A stretch of 64,000 nt of DNA. It comes from Bacteroidota bacterium (GTDB lineage Bacteria; Bacteroidota; Bacteroidia; Bacteroidales; Paludibacteraceae). Under the pieces are notes generated by a model. The model made no database searches, was not told where the DNA came from, and saw only the letters and a program-made list of their open reading frames with translations. Each line of letters opens with the position of its first letter. Position 1 is the first letter of the stretch. This document shows, one piece after another, positions 19,797 through 29,376 of this stretch. The position numbers and the translations under genes were made by a program. The DNA is taken from the NCBI GenBank assembly GCA_021779195.1, contig JAJYBB010000008.1, positions 1 through 64,000 of the forward strand, read 5' to 3'.

Positions 19797-19937
19797 TTTT
19801 TGAATCCTGATTCTGAACAAAAGATCGATTTACATGGTTATTGTAATTAACTGTCGTTTATTTATAAGTCATTGAATTTTCTTTCAATTTCTTCTTGTAA
19901 ACAATAGATTTTCAATTTTCAGTTTTAATCATCAGCC

Positions 19938-20894
19938 ATGAATCTATTAGATCAACTCAAAACGTACACAAAAGTAGTTGCCGACACCGGCGATTTTGCA
20001 TCAATAGCTGTTTATCAACCCATTGATGCCACTACCAATCCTTCACTTATTTATGCAGCTTCCAATGATTTAAAGTACAGCAATTTAATTGATAGTGCTT
20101 TGCATTATGCGAAACAATTTTCATCGGATAAGGCCGTTCAACTTTCAAGGGCGATGGATATTTTAGCTGTAAATTTTGGATTGAAAATTCTTGAAATTGT
20201 ACCTGGTAGAGTATCCACAGAGGTAGATGCCCGACTTTCGTTTGATACCGAAGCCACGATTTCGAAAGCCCATGAATTGATAAGGCTTTACGAATCGAAT
20301 GGCATTTCACGTGAACGAATTCTGATTAAAGTGGCTTCCACATGGGAAGGGATTCGGGCAGCCGAAGTGCTTGAAAAAGAAGGAATTCACTGCAATTTGA
20401 CTTTGCTTTTCTCGATGGCGCAGGCAGTTAAGTGTGCCGATGCCGGAGTTACACTCATTTCGCCTTTTGTCGGGCGTATTCTTGATTGGCATAAAAAAGA
20501 CAGAGGTGTTAGTGCTATCCCTGCAACCGAAGATCCGGGCGTTCAATCGGTTAAAACCATTTATGGGTATTATAAATTTTTTGGTTACAAGACCATTGTC
20601 ATGGGTGCAAGTTTTCGTACTATCGATGAAATCATCGAGTTGGCAGGTTGTGATGCACTGACAATTTCACCCCCTTTGCTTAAGGAATTGGAAAGCAGAG
20701 ACGAAAAATTGCATCGAAAGTTAGATGCTTCTGTTGCTGCGACCCTTCAAATTAAACCCATTGAAATGAATGAAAAAACCTTCCGATGGATGCTCAATGA
20801 AGATGCTATGGCTACTGAAAAATTAGCTGAAGGTATTCGTAAATTTGCTGAAGACTTGGTTAAACTCGAAAATCGTATTACATCTATGCTGTAA
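19938..20894 (+). CDS. tal: Transaldolase (class I, TalB type)
   Basis: 318 residues, the standard length of the classical transaldolase. The Schiff-base lysine is Lys131 in [22 protein letters not shown] (residues 30-38) and [11 protein letters not shown] are the other family signatures, and Asp16 lies in ADTGDF. It moves a dihydroxyacetone unit between sedoheptulose-7-phosphate and glyceraldehyde-3-phosphate in the non-oxidative pentose phosphate pathway. It follows a 141-base gap and ends 45 bases before a convergent gene. Confidence 0.96.
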   Translation: MNLLDQLKTYTKVVADTGDFASIAVYQPIDATTNPSLIYAASNDLKYSNLIDSALHYAKQFSSDKAVQLSRAMDILAVNFGLKILEIVPGRVSTEVDARLSFDTEATISKAHELIRLYESNGISRERILIKVASTWEGIRAAEVLEKEGIHCNLTLLFSMAQAVKCADAGVTLISPFVGRILDWHKKDRGVSAIPATEDPGVQSVKTIYGYYKFFGYKTIVMGASFRTIDEIIELAGCDALTISPPLLKELESRDEKLHRKLDASVAATLQIKPIEMNEKTFRWMLNEDAMATEKLAEGIRKFAEDLVKLENRITSML

Positions 20895-20939
20895 TTTTTT
20901 TTGTGTATATTCGTAAATTTATTTACGAGTATAGTTCGG

Positions 20940-21662
20940 TCATAACAAAGTTTGCTTTTCTAAAAATTCCTGAAAAACAATTTTGTATGAATCAGAAACC
21001 GGAATATACGTTTTACCAAAAACTATCCGATTGTGTTCCACCACTTTAATATGATGCTTTTGAACGATAAAAGAACGGTGAACCCGTAAGAACAAATTTT
21101 CGGGCAGCATTTCTTCCATATTTTTCATGGTAATGTGGGAGATAATCGGTTTTGTTTCTCCTTCTAAATAAATTTTTAAATAATCTTTCAGACCTTCCAC
21201 GTACTGAATTTTACTTAATTCAATCTGAACAAGTCGATAATCGGCTTTTACGAAAATATAATCTTTTGAAGGTTGGACTGAATCGGCTAAGACTTTGGTA
21301 TTGAGTTGAAACCATTGCAGTGCTTTGTTTGCAGCCACTAAAAAATCGGAATATCCGAATGGCTTGAGCAAATAGTCGAGAGCATTTACTTTGTAACTGT
21401 CGAGCGCGTATTGTTGAAAAGCCGTTGTGAAAATAACCCGCGACCTTTCAGGAACTAACCTTGCAAATTCCATTCCGTTGAGTTCAGCCATCTGGATGTC
21501 GAGAAATAGAAGATCCGGCGGTGCTTCCTGAACGGCCGAAACCGCTGATATGGCTGATGAAAATTTACCGGTGAGCTTCAAAAACGGAGTTTTACTCACG
21601 TAATTTTCAAGTAAGCCAAGTGCCAACGGTTCATCATCGATTATAAAGCAACTGATCTTCAT
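20940..21662 (-). CDS. LytTR-family response regulator
   Basis: 240 residues: a receiver domain (IIDDEPLALGLLENYV, phospho-acceptor Asp55 in LLFLDIQMAELNG, Lys in YLLKPFGYSDF) and a LytTR DNA-binding domain (YIFVKADYRLVQIELSKIQ ... FLRVHRSFIV). It starts 14 bases after the stop of its sensor kinase, the last gene of an efflux operon. It probably controls that operon. Confidence 0.95.
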   Translation of the reverse strand: MKISCFIIDDEPLALGLLENYVSKTPFLKLTGKFSSAISAVSAVQEAPPDLLFLDIQMAELNGMEFARLVPERSRVIFTTAFQQYALDSYKVNALDYLLKPFGYSDFLVAANKALQWFQLNTKVLADSVQPSKDYIFVKADYRLVQIELSKIQYVEGLKDYLKIYLEGETKPIISHITMKNMEEMLPENLFLRVHRSFIVQKHHIKVVEHNRIVFGKTYIPVSDSYKIVFQEFLEKQTLL

Positions 21663-21676
21663 AATTTATCGGTGTT

Positions 21677-22738
21677 TTATAGTAATATAATCAGTTCAGC
21701 TACAAACGTGTCGCCTTCTTTTTCAGTTCTTAAAATATGTTTATGAGGATAAAGTATTTCCAACCGTCGTCGCAAGTTTTCTAATCCTATTCCCGAGCCA
21801 CTTTGGTCGGTTTCATCTTTTGGAAAATAGCTGTTTTTAATCTTACAATGCAAATCCCGTCCCATCATCTCCATGCTGATGTGAATAAATGAAGGCTTTT
21901 CAGGGCTTATACCATGTTTAAAGGCATTTTCAATTAAAGCAATAAAAAGCAAGGGTGCAACCATTTTATCCGTTCCCGAAACATTCAGTGCGAGCTTTAA
22001 ATCTACTTCGCTGCCAAGCCGGATACGCATGAGTTCCACGTAATTGTAGATAAAATTCAGTTCCCTTTCCAATGGTACGAGATTTTCACGGTTATCATAG
22101 AGCACGTAACGCAGCAGCTTACTCAATTCTAACATCGATTTTTGGGCTTTTTCGGGGCTGACTTCAATCAGGGCATAAATGTTATTCATAGTATTGAATA
22201 AGAAATGCGGATTGAGTTGCTGCCTCAGGTTCGTAAGTTCAGCTTCCGTTCGTTTTTTATCTTCTTCTTGTCGTTCGGCTTCTGTTTTATACCATTGTCC
22301 GGTCATTTTAACTGCAACACTTAATCCGGTGGTAAGTATCAGCGAAAAAAAGTCACGTAGCAGAAACGAGATATTCCGTGGCAATAATTCATGTGAAAAT
22401 GGCGGATGATTTGCCATCACCGGAACATGTGCTTCCTGCCAAAAATGCACTGAAAGTCCAACTATAATTATAAGTAAAGTATTATATAAGAAGAATTTAC
22501 CTGTTTTTCGTTGAAACAAAAAGCGCTCAATCAATAAAAAGAAATTGATATAAAAGACCACAACAAGTGATAATACAATGACTAAACTGTGAATTATTTT
22601 ATCCACAATATCGGTATCGTTGTATTTCAAAAAAATTAAAAAAGGTAATCCAAAAACCAATATCCACGATGTGAAATGAATCAGCAATTGCAGAACATTT
22701 TTATTTCTCGTACGGGTCATTTCTTCAGAATTTTTCAT
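21677..22738 (-). CDS. LytS-like sensor histidine kinase (His_kinase family)
   Basis: 353 residues. The N-terminal half has about four membrane segments; the loop between the third and fourth contains VPVMANHPPFSHELLP. A short coiled coil precedes the phospho-acceptor box LNPHFLFNTMNNIYALIE (about 180-200), and a HATPase ends in GSGIGLENLRRRLEILY. It partners the LytTR regulator immediately downstream. The signal is unknown; envelope stress or efflux substrates are plausible from context. Confidence 0.93.
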   Translation of the reverse strand: MKNSEEMTRTRNKNVLQLLIHFTSWILVFGLPFLIFLKYNDTDIVDKIIHSLVIVLSLVVVFYINFFLLIERFLFQRKTGKFFLYNTLLIIIVGLSVHFWQEAHVPVMANHPPFSHELLPRNISFLLRDFFSLILTTGLSVAVKMTGQWYKTEAERQEEDKKRTEAELTNLRQQLNPHFLFNTMNNIYALIEVSPEKAQKSMLELSKLLRYVLYDNRENLVPLERELNFIYNYVELMRIRLGSEVDLKLALNVSGTDKMVAPLLFIALIENAFKHGISPEKPSFIHISMEMMGRDLHCKIKNSYFPKDETDQSGSGIGLENLRRRLEILYPHKHILRTEKEGDTFVAELIILL

Positions 22739-22777
22739 GACAAAGATAGAAAAAAGTTGCAGTTAGTCAATAAATAT

Positions 22778-23998
22778 TTATTCATAGCGCAATGCTTCAA
22801 TCGGATCAAGTTCAGAGGCTTTCTTGGCAGGATACCAACCAAAAAATACACCGGTAATGGTACAAACGACAAACGACATAAGCACTGCGTAAAGTTGAAC
22901 TGAAATTGGCCATGAAAATACCGCATGAATTAAGAATGATGCACCCAAACCAATAATTACACCAATAATTCCACCGGTAAAACTGATAAGAATGGCTTCT
23001 ATGAGAAATTGCGACAAAATATCACGACCTTTGGCGCCAATGGACATACGGAGTCCTATTTCGCGGGTGCGTTCGGTAACCGAAACGTACATGATGTTCA
23101 TGATGCCGATTCCGCCCACTAGCAGCGAAATACCTGCAATACATGCCAGCAGAATAGTCAGAATGTCCGTGGTCGAAGTGAGCATTTTGCTGATTTCCTC
23201 TTGCGATCGGATATTAAAATCATCAGCATCCGTAGGTTTCAGTTTGTGATTTGTACGGAGAATGTTTTCGGCTTCGGCAATGGCTTTATTGGTGTTGGCT
23301 TCAGAGGAGGCAGAAGCGAAAATTCCCTGAATGTACGTGATAGCCAAGATACGTTTTTGAATGGTGGTATATGGCGCCAACACCACATTATCCTGATCCA
23401 TTCCCATGCTGTTAAACCCTTTTTCGTTCAATGTGCCGATTATGGTGAATGGAATTTTATTGAATCGAATGACTTTCCCAAGCGGATCTTCGCCATTTGT
23501 AAATAGATTTGTAATCACCGTTTTACCCACGATGCATACTTTGGCGGCAGCCTCAATTTGTTGTTTGCTAAACACGGTACCTTCGTCGATACTAAGTTTC
23601 CGAATATCCAAATAATCGGAATTGACACCGGTGATGGCACAAGGATAATTATTGGACTGGTAAATGAACTGTCCGCTGCTGTTCACCGTGGGCGAACAAG
23701 CCGAAATGTACTGTGTTTTGTCTCTTAGAGCGTAATAATCTCCCAATTTCAATGTTTGCTGGCTTTCTCCGCTTAAACGTACACCTCCCATATTGCCTGT
23801 ACCGGGTTGAATCATAATCATGTTTGATCCCATTTCGGAAATTTGCGACTGAATGCTTTTTTTCGATCCTTGCCCGATGGCTAACATGGTAATAACCGAG
23901 GCTACCCCAATGATAATTCCCAGCATAGTGAGAAAAGCTCTCATCTTATTGTTATTGAGTGCCCGAAGCGATATTTTAATTAAATTACCTATATTCAT
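22778..23998 (-). CDS. MacB-like ABC transporter permease (FtsX fold)
   Basis: 406 residues, starting MNIGNLIKISLRALNNNKMR, with a first membrane segment (FLTMLGIIIGVASVITMLA). A large periplasmic MacB-PCD domain follows (about 45-280). Three C-terminal membrane segments include the GGIGIMNIMYVSVTERTREI motif that couples to the ATPase, and it ends ASELDPIEALRYE. The ATPase is a separate gene upstream rather than fused as in E. coli MacB. It probably acts with the adaptor and TolC-like protein to move a substrate from the periplasm across the outer membrane. Confidence 0.94.
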   Translation of the reverse strand: MNIGNLIKISLRALNNNKMRAFLTMLGIIIGVASVITMLAIGQGSKKSIQSQISEMGSNMIMIQPGTGNMGGVRLSGESQQTLKLGDYYALRDKTQYISACSPTVNSSGQFIYQSNNYPCAITGVNSDYLDIRKLSIDEGTVFSKQQIEAAAKVCIVGKTVITNLFTNGEDPLGKVIRFNKIPFTIIGTLNEKGFNSMGMDQDNVVLAPYTTIQKRILAITYIQGIFASASSEANTNKAIAEAENILRTNHKLKPTDADDFNIRSQEEISKMLTSTTDILTILLACIAGISLLVGGIGIMNIMYVSVTERTREIGLRMSIGAKGRDILSQFLIEAILISFTGGIIGVIIGLGASFLIHAVFSWPISVQLYAVLMSFVVCTITGVFFGWYPAKKASELDPIEALRYE

Positions 23999-24064
23999 GG
24001 TTTCGTTGGTTTTTTATTGAGCTTATCCAACGTTTTAGAACGTTGGATAAGCTATTGAAGTATT

Positions 24065-24808
24065 TTAATCATCCTGTTTTGGCAGCATATCCAACATTTT
24101 TTTTGCCGATTCAATTTGCCGATTGGGTGCATCTTTAATAACTTTTCCATCGCGGAGCACAATGTTCCGGCTGGTAAAAGCAGCCAATTCGGGATTGTGT
24201 GTAACGAAAATTATCGTCCTTCCCTTGGCGTGTAATTCCTGAAACAGCACCATGATTTCGTAAGCCGTTCGTGTATCTAAGTTTCCGGTGGCTTCATCGG
24301 CCAAAATCAAAACGGGATCGTTTACCAATGCACGGGCTATTGCCACACGTTGCATCTGTCCGCCCGACATTTGGTTTGATTTGTGGTTCACTCGGTCGCT
24401 CAAACCCACATCATCAAGAGCTTTTATAGCCTTGGCACGTCTTTCTTTACCGGAATAAGCCGGATTGTACATTAAAGGAAGTTCCACATTTTCTTCGGCT
24501 GTGGTTTTTGGCAATAAATTATAGGATTGAAAAACAAAACCAATTTTTTTATTGCGCAAGGTGGATCGTTGATTTTTATTCATGCTGCTTACTGCCACAT
24601 CGTCAAGGAAATATTCTCCGTCGGTAGGGGTGTCTAAGCAACCAAGCAGGTTCAGCATGGTTGATTTCCCTGAACCGCTCGATCCCATGATGCTTACAAA
24701 CTCGCCTTCGTTGATGGTGAATGAAATGCCACGCAGGGCATGAACCGTTTCATCGCCCACTACGAAATCGCGTTTGATATTTTCTAATCGAATGATGGAT
24801 TTGTTCAT
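24065..24808 (-). CDS. ABC transporter ATP-binding protein (MacB/LolD type)
   Basis: 247 residues from the ATG at 24808. The longer open frame to 24889 would overlap the adaptor gene and adds no family sequence. Walker [18 protein letters not shown]-loop [10 protein letters not shown], signature [15 protein letters not shown], Walker [12 protein letters not shown] and switch His in [10 protein letters not shown] are all present. It powers the permease downstream. Only 7 bases separate it from the adaptor stop. Confidence 0.96.
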   Translation of the reverse strand: MNKSIIRLENIKRDFVVGDETVHALRGISFTINEGEFVSIMGSSGSGKSTMLNLLGCLDTPTDGEYFLDDVAVSSMNKNQRSTLRNKKIGFVFQSYNLLPKTTAEENVELPLMYNPAYSGKERRAKAIKALDDVGLSDRVNHKSNQMSGGQMQRVAIARALVNDPVLILADEATGNLDTRTAYEIMVLFQELHAKGRTIIFVTHNPELAAFTSRNIVLRDGKVIKDAPNRQIESAKKMLDMLPKQDD

Positions 24809-24815
24809 GATTGTT

Positions 24816-26036
24816 TTATTTTTTTGCTGCACCTTGTTGGTTTCCCCTGTGGAAATTTGGCAGGAATGGACTTCTTTGAGTTGCTCCACCCGAGATTCCG
24901 GTTTGATCGGTCAATGATTTTGTATCTAAAACAATGGAGTCGTTTTTTGCCAAACCCGAAAGAATCTCTGTATTTAAATTGTCGGCATCACCTACTTCGA
25001 CTTTTACATTTCGGATCGTTTTGCCCGAAACCAACCAGACTATGCGTTCGTTTTCATTCATATTTTTGCTAATTTTCGGATTGTTTTCGATGGTATATCC
25101 GCTTTTTTGTAACGTTTCAATGTCGGGTTTGAAATTCAAGGCCTTGTTTGGCAATGTAGCCACATCGTTTTTTTCAACCGTGTAAATGGTGATGGTAGCA
25201 GTTAAACCCGGTTTCAGCTTTAAATCTTTATTTGGCGTATTCACTACCACCTGATAGGTGACTACATTCGAAGTTACGGTTGATTTTAAACGAACCTGAG
25301 TTACGGTTCCACTAAACGTATCGTTTGGAAAAGCATCAACAGAGAACGAAACCCGCTGACCATCTTTCACACCACCTATATCTGCTTCGTCCACATCGGC
25401 TATCACCTGCATTTTAGTTAAATCTTGGGCGATATCGAACAAAGTAGGCGTGCTGAACGATGCTGCCACTGTTTGTCCTTCTTGAACTGCACGCGACAAA
25501 ACCACACCGTTGATAGGCGATTTGATGGTGGCATAATTCAGATTGGTTTGGGCTTGCTTCAAATTGGATTGATTTAATTTGTAACTTGTTTCAGCCAAAT
25601 CAAAATTATATTTTGCTGTTTCATAATCAATGTCACTAATCAGATTTTGATCGTGAAGTTCTTTTGATCGCAGAAAATTCTTTTGCTGAAATTCATATTG
25701 GGTTTTACTGTTATTCAAATTCTGAAGTTGAGAATTGTAAGTGTTCTGCAGGTTTGTTTTGTCCAATTCTGCCAGAATCTGTCCTTTTTTTACAATCGAA
25801 TTATAATCCACGTAAATTTTGGAAATAATGCCTGAAACCTGTGTGCCGACTGTTATTTCAGTAATTGGATCAACAGTTCCGGTTGCCGTAACGGTAGTCA
25901 TTATTTTGTTTGTCGACAGGGTGGTAGTATCCAACCTGAATGCTTCCTTTGGCGTTTCTTTCACGAAAAAGTGAATGATAATGGCTAATACAACCACGCT
26001 TGCCACAGCGATCATAATGATATTCTTCTTTTTCAT
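24816..26036 (-). CDS. Efflux periplasmic adaptor (MacA/HlyD family)
   Basis: 406 residues with one N-terminal membrane anchor (IIMIAVASVVVLAIIIHFFV). The family order is a barrel-sandwich segment (TGTVDPITEITVGTQVSG), a long coiled-coil hairpin (about 100-170), the second lipoyl half (YATIKSPINGVVLSRAVQEG) and beta-barrel and membrane-proximal domains. The tail is Gly/Arg/Gln-rich. It should bridge the inner-membrane permease and the TolC-like channel. It lies between tolC-like and ATPase genes in one operon. Confidence 0.95.
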   Translation of the reverse strand: MKKKNIIMIAVASVVVLAIIIHFFVKETPKEAFRLDTTTLSTNKIMTTVTATGTVDPITEITVGTQVSGIISKIYVDYNSIVKKGQILAELDKTNLQNTYNSQLQNLNNSKTQYEFQQKNFLRSKELHDQNLISDIDYETAKYNFDLAETSYKLNQSNLKQAQTNLNYATIKSPINGVVLSRAVQEGQTVAASFSTPTLFDIAQDLTKMQVIADVDEADIGGVKDGQRVSFSVDAFPNDTFSGTVTQVRLKSTVTSNVVTYQVVVNTPNKDLKLKPGLTATITIYTVEKNDVATLPNKALNFKPDIETLQKSGYTIENNPKISKNMNENERIVWLVSGKTIRNVKVEVGDADNLNTEILSGLAKNDSIVLDTKSLTDQTGISGGATQRSPFLPNFHRGNQQGAAKK

Positions 26037-26049
26037 CTGTTTAAAATTG

Positions 26050-27363
26050 TTATTTTATTTCTAATGGTAAATCCTGATATAGATTCAATAATTGTATATT
26101 CATTATACTTAGATATTTAGCCTGTAATAAACTTTGGTTGGCTGCAAGTAAATTATTTTTTTCGGTCAATAAATCGAGCGTACTTTTCAATCCTAATTTA
26201 AATTGCTGATCAATCAAGTCGTAACTTATTTGGAGTGCTTTCACTTTTTCATTAGCAGCCACAAATTGATTTTGTGCCGAAATTGCATCCTGATAGATTG
26301 ATTCAATGGTGGTGAGCAAGCTTTTCTCCGTGTTTTGCAAATCCAGTTGGGATGATTTTTCCGCCAATTTATCAATTTCCAATACCGATTTGTTGTTTCG
26401 GTTTGTGAATATAGGTATACTTACCGAAAGTCCGACTCCTTCATTTAATCCATTTTGCAATTGTGTTCCGAAAGCCAATGGCGAAACGGTTGAATGATTT
26501 GTTGCTACAGCCGCATTCAAATTTACTTTTGGGAAAAATGCTGCTTTTGCTTTATCGGTTTCTAACCCGGCAATCTGCACGTTTAATTTGCTGCTTTTTA
26601 ATTGTGGCATACTATTTAAAGAATTTACATATATATTTTCTAACGAAGGTAATGGTTTTAAAATATCTAACTCGGTTAAGGATGGAATTACAACTTCCAA
26701 CTGATCGTTTACGGTCAGTTCTAACAATTGTTTTAAGTTTAATTTCTGTGTTTCGAGGTTGTTTTTTGCAACTACCAATTGATATTTATCTGAACTTAAT
26801 TGCGATTCTAATTGCGCCAAATCTACTTGCGAAATACTTCCGGCTTTTAATAATGCTTTGCCCTGATCAAATTGTGTGTTGGAAATTTCTAAGGTCGCGC
26901 TATCAATATTCACCGTTTCGTTGGCATAAAGAATTTGCATAAACGATTGTAGAATTGAAAACTGAATGCTTTTCTGAGCATATTCAACATTGTACTGACC
27001 AACTTTTTCGAGGAGTTTTTGTTCTTCTATATTTTTCAGGGTTTTACCGCCATCAAACAGCAGCATGGAACTGCTGATTCCATAATTTCCGCCATAAACA
27101 TTGGTTGTTGATGAGGTCGTGAGCGGGTAATTGCTGAAATTTTGATTGATAGAAGCAGAAAGATTAGGTAAAAGTTGGGCTTTGGCTTGTTTTGTCGTTA
27201 CCACACTTTGTTCCAACGATACTTTACTCAGCTGAATCTGAATGTTGTTTTTCAATGCATAATCAATGCAGGTTGTCAAGTCCCAAATCTTGGGTTTTTC
27301 CTGAGCCGAAATGCCGAATGCAATTACAAGCAAAAAGCTTATTAAAAATGTCTGTCGTTTCAT
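26050..27363 (-). CDS. TolC-family outer membrane efflux protein
   Basis: 437 residues from the ATG at 27363, which gives a clean signal peptide (FLISFLLVIAFGISAQ). The longer frame to 27420 would begin inside the promoter at 27390-27421. Two OEP repeats are visible, each with long helices (LTTCIDYALKNNIQIQLSKV; PLPSLENIYVNSLNSMPQLK). It forms the outer-membrane channel of the efflux system and is the first gene of the tolC-macA-ATPase-permease-LytS-LytTR operon. Confidence 0.94.
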   Translation of the reverse strand: MKRQTFLISFLLVIAFGISAQEKPKIWDLTTCIDYALKNNIQIQLSKVSLEQSVVTTKQAKAQLLPNLSASINQNFSNYPLTTSSTTNVYGGNYGISSSMLLFDGGKTLKNIEEQKLLEKVGQYNVEYAQKSIQFSILQSFMQILYANETVNIDSATLEISNTQFDQGKALLKAGSISQVDLAQLESQLSSDKYQLVVAKNNLETQKLNLKQLLELTVNDQLEVVIPSLTELDILKPLPSLENIYVNSLNSMPQLKSSKLNVQIAGLETDKAKAAFFPKVNLNAAVATNHSTVSPLAFGTQLQNGLNEGVGLSVSIPIFTNRNNKSVLEIDKLAEKSSQLDLQNTEKSLLTTIESIYQDAISAQNQFVAANEKVKALQISYDLIDQQFKLGLKSTLDLLTEKNNLLAANQSLLQAKYLSIMNIQLLNLYQDLPLEIK

Positions 27364-27389
27364 TTGTACGTAATGTTTTGATTCGGAGT

Positions 27390-27421
27390 CAAAAGTATGC
27401 TGCAATAGATCTGATTGCAAC
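27390..27421 (-). promoter_or_regulatory. Promoter of the efflux operon
   Basis: The minus strand reads GTTG (27418-27421), 20 bases, then TACTTTTG (27390-27397). The predicted start near 27383 gives a 20-nt leader to the ATG at 27363 and supports that start codon. Confidence 0.6.
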
Positions 27422-27469
27422 TAATTTAGACGAATAGAGGGATTTCTTCGACTGAAAGTCAAAAATCAA

Positions 27470-27504
27470 AAAAAAAGTCGCTCTGCAAAGTTGCAAAACG
27501 ACTT
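27470..27504 (-). terminator. Intrinsic terminator of the small winged-helix gene
   Basis: On the minus strand a 13-base-pair stem with two G-T wobbles and an ACTT loop (27475-27504) is followed by an uninterrupted T run. It begins 21 bases after the stop at 27526 and insulates the efflux operon promoter downstream. Confidence 0.85.
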
Positions 27505-27525
27505 GAGTTTAAGAAGTCAATTTTT

Positions 27526-27702
27526 TTATTTAGGTTGCCAGAAGCAGTTTTTCGGCGATATAATTGCCGCGTCGGCTTTCAATTGCTTCATTGCTTTATC
27601 CACTTCTTTGCGGTCGAGACCGGTTAACTCAACTATTTTACCTGCATTTAGGGGTACGCCGGCATTTTTCATGGCTTCTAATACTTGTTCTTTTGTTTCC
27701 AT
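27526..27702 (-). CDS. Small winged-helix DNA-binding-like protein
   Basis: 58 residues: [20 protein letters not shown], then [20 protein letters not shown], then [18 protein letters not shown]. The pattern of three helices, with a recognition-helix-like second turn and a short beta wing, is typical of a minimal winged-helix domain. Such short proteins occur widely in Bacteroidota. The frame is confirmed by a terminator 21 bases downstream. Function is unknown: transcription regulator or accessory protein. It lies 91 bases from the prephenate dehydrogenase gene upstream. Confidence 0.8.
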   Translation of the reverse strand: METKEQVLEAMKNAGVPLNAGKIVELTGLDRKEVDKAMKQLKADAAIISPKNCFWQPK

Positions 27703-27793
27703 CTGATAAGAATTTTACGCGTTAATACGAAATACATGAATTGTTTGTGATATTGACTCTTCTTTAATTATAAAAGCAGTGATTGTTAAGCGG

Positions 27794-28570
27794 TTATTCT
27801 TTAATATTTTTTCTTACTTTTTTCAAAAATGCCTGCATTCGTTCCGTATTTTTGGTTTCAATAATGTCGAGCAATACTTTTAGTTCAGCCCGGATATTTT
27901 CAACTTGTTTCGGTGTGTTCGGGTTAAAGAGAATTTCGGTCAACAAATAATCGTCTTCAGATAATAAGCCTTCGGCAATATCCATGTGGCGCTTGAAAGT
28001 TGTGCCCGGTGCTTCCTGATGTTTCATTACCGAAGCAAAAACCAAAGTTGATGCAAACGGAATAGATAATGAATACGCAATGGTTTCATCATGTTCGTCG
28101 AAACTGTATTCAAAAATTTTAAGATGTAACGAACCATATAAATCTTTGAAAAATGCTTTACCCATGTGGTCTGATTCCGAGATAATGATGGCACTTTGCG
28201 TACTCAAGTTATCGAGTGTGGCAAAGGTAGGTCCGAACATGGGGTGTGTAGAAACATAACGCATTCCGGTACTCTCGTAAAAAGTTTGCAAGCTGGTTTT
28301 AACCGATGCAATATCCGAAATGATACAATTTATAGGCAAATAGGGCAAAACTTGTTGAAAAGCATCGATCGTGAATTTTAACGTTACACAATTGATTACA
28401 AGTTCGGGTTCGAATTTGCGGATTTCTTCGTATTCAGTCATACGGAAAGTGTTGAACACAAAGCGCAAGCGCTTAGGATCAGTATCAAAAAGTGCAACTT
28501 CGTGATGAATACACAACACATCGGTCAAAAAGGTGCCCATTTTACCGGCACCAAGAACTAATATCTTCAT
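27794..28570 (-). CDS. tyrA: Prephenate dehydrogenase
   Basis: 258 residues with an N-terminal Rossmann fold (ILVLGAGKMGTFLTDVL, acidic DTDPKR at the end of the second strand). The substrate-region signature is YVSTHPMFGPTFATLDNLS, and the all-helical dimerisation domain follows. It converts prephenate to 4-hydroxyphenylpyruvate in tyrosine synthesis. It is a stand-alone enzyme without fused chorismate mutase or ACT domain. A -7 element lies at 28621-28628. Confidence 0.88.
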   Translation of the reverse strand: MKILVLGAGKMGTFLTDVLCIHHEVALFDTDPKRLRFVFNTFRMTEYEEIRKFEPELVINCVTLKFTIDAFQQVLPYLPINCIISDIASVKTSLQTFYESTGMRYVSTHPMFGPTFATLDNLSTQSAIIISESDHMGKAFFKDLYGSLHLKIFEYSFDEHDETIAYSLSIPFASTLVFASVMKHQEAPGTTFKRHMDIAEGLLSEDDYLLTEILFNPNTPKQVENIRAELKVLLDIIETKNTERMQAFLKKVRKNIKE

Positions 28571-28620
28571 TTAGAAACTATTAAATAACACCAGCGTGAA
28601 ATTATCAATAAATATATCTG

Positions 28621-28628
28621 CAAAGGTA
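28621..28628 (-). promoter_or_regulatory. Possible -7 element of tyrA
   Basis: The minus strand reads TACCTTTG, matching TAnnTTTG, and would give a leader of about 44 nt. No TTTG at the standard distance. Confidence 0.35.
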
Positions 28629-28758
28629 TGAAAATTTTAATTGATTCATTGCACAATATACCTTTGGGTAGATATTTAATCAACTGACCATGTTCAACGT
28701 TGATTTTATTTTTTCAACTAATTCATTTTAATGGTAAGCTAATTTTAGTGAAGTCAAT

Positions 28759-29376
28759 TTATTTTATGGCTTTTAGTCCGCTCAATGCTGAACTATCGTC
28801 GGGACGAAGGGTGAGGGCATGCAAAAAAAGTAATTTTGCTTCGGGTAAATTACCAAGTTGCAGTTTGGTCCATCCAAGCATAATGACTGAATCGTAATCC
28901 AGTGGATAAAGATTGACAACTTTCTCAAATAATTTTACAGCATTAGTAAAACTTTTACGGTTGTAGTAAATCACACCTAACCAGTAATTTGCCAGCGTAT
29001 TTTGCGGGTCTATTTTTAATATTTCGAGATATTGTTGTTTTACGATATCCCATTTTTCGATGGCACTGAGTGGTTTGATATAACCAAAACGAGCTTCGAT
29101 AGCGTATGGTTTCAATGCAATAGCTTTGCTGTAAAATCGAATTGATTCGGCATAATTCTTGGCTAAATAATTTAACCAGCCAAGCCTAATATTAATAAAA
29201 TAGTCGTTTGGATTATACATATTGCTCAGAACGGAAATTGCCAAAGTGAATTTTGAGTTATGTTCATATTCATAACTTTTGTAAAAATTTGCTTGATATG
29301 AAGTAGTTTGTGAATAGACAGACAATGAAAAGATCCATATAAATATTACTAATTGTATTCGTTTTAAAGTTTCCAT
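28759..29376 (-). CDS. Exported TPR-repeat protein
   Basis: 205 residues with a signal peptide (LVIFIWIFSLSVYSQ). Four or five TPR-like helix pairs follow, for example YAESIRFYSKAIALKPYAIE, NTLANYWLGVIYYNRKSF and PDDSSALSGLKAIK at the end. Its start overlaps the stop of the barrel gene by 13 bases, so translation is probably coupled. It is likely a periplasmic protein-protein adaptor for its two operon partners. No enzymatic domain. Confidence 0.85.
   Translation of the reverse strand: METLKRIQLVIFIWIFSLSVYSQTTSYQANFYKSYEYEHNSKFTLAISVLSNMYNPNDYFINIRLGWLNYLAKNYAESIRFYSKAIALKPYAIEARFGYIKPLSAIEKWDIVKQQYLEILKIDPQNTLANYWLGVIYYNRKSFTNAVKLFEKVVNLYPLDYDSVIMLGWTKLQLGNLPEAKLLFLHALTLRPDDSSALSGLKAIK

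Noticed and set aside
20895-20939. Hairpin between transaldolase and the LytTR regulator
   Set aside because: The short stem TCGTAAAT/ATTTACGA has no T run after it on either strand, so it is not called as a terminator.
24809-24889. Longer N-terminus for the ABC ATPase overlapping the adaptor gene
   Set aside because: Adds 27 residues lacking any family pattern; the ATG at 24808 starts directly at the conserved NBD sequence.
27364-27420. Longer N-terminus for the TolC-like protein
   Set aside because: It would begin inside the promoter at 27390-27421 and would place 19 non-conserved residues before a perfect signal peptide.
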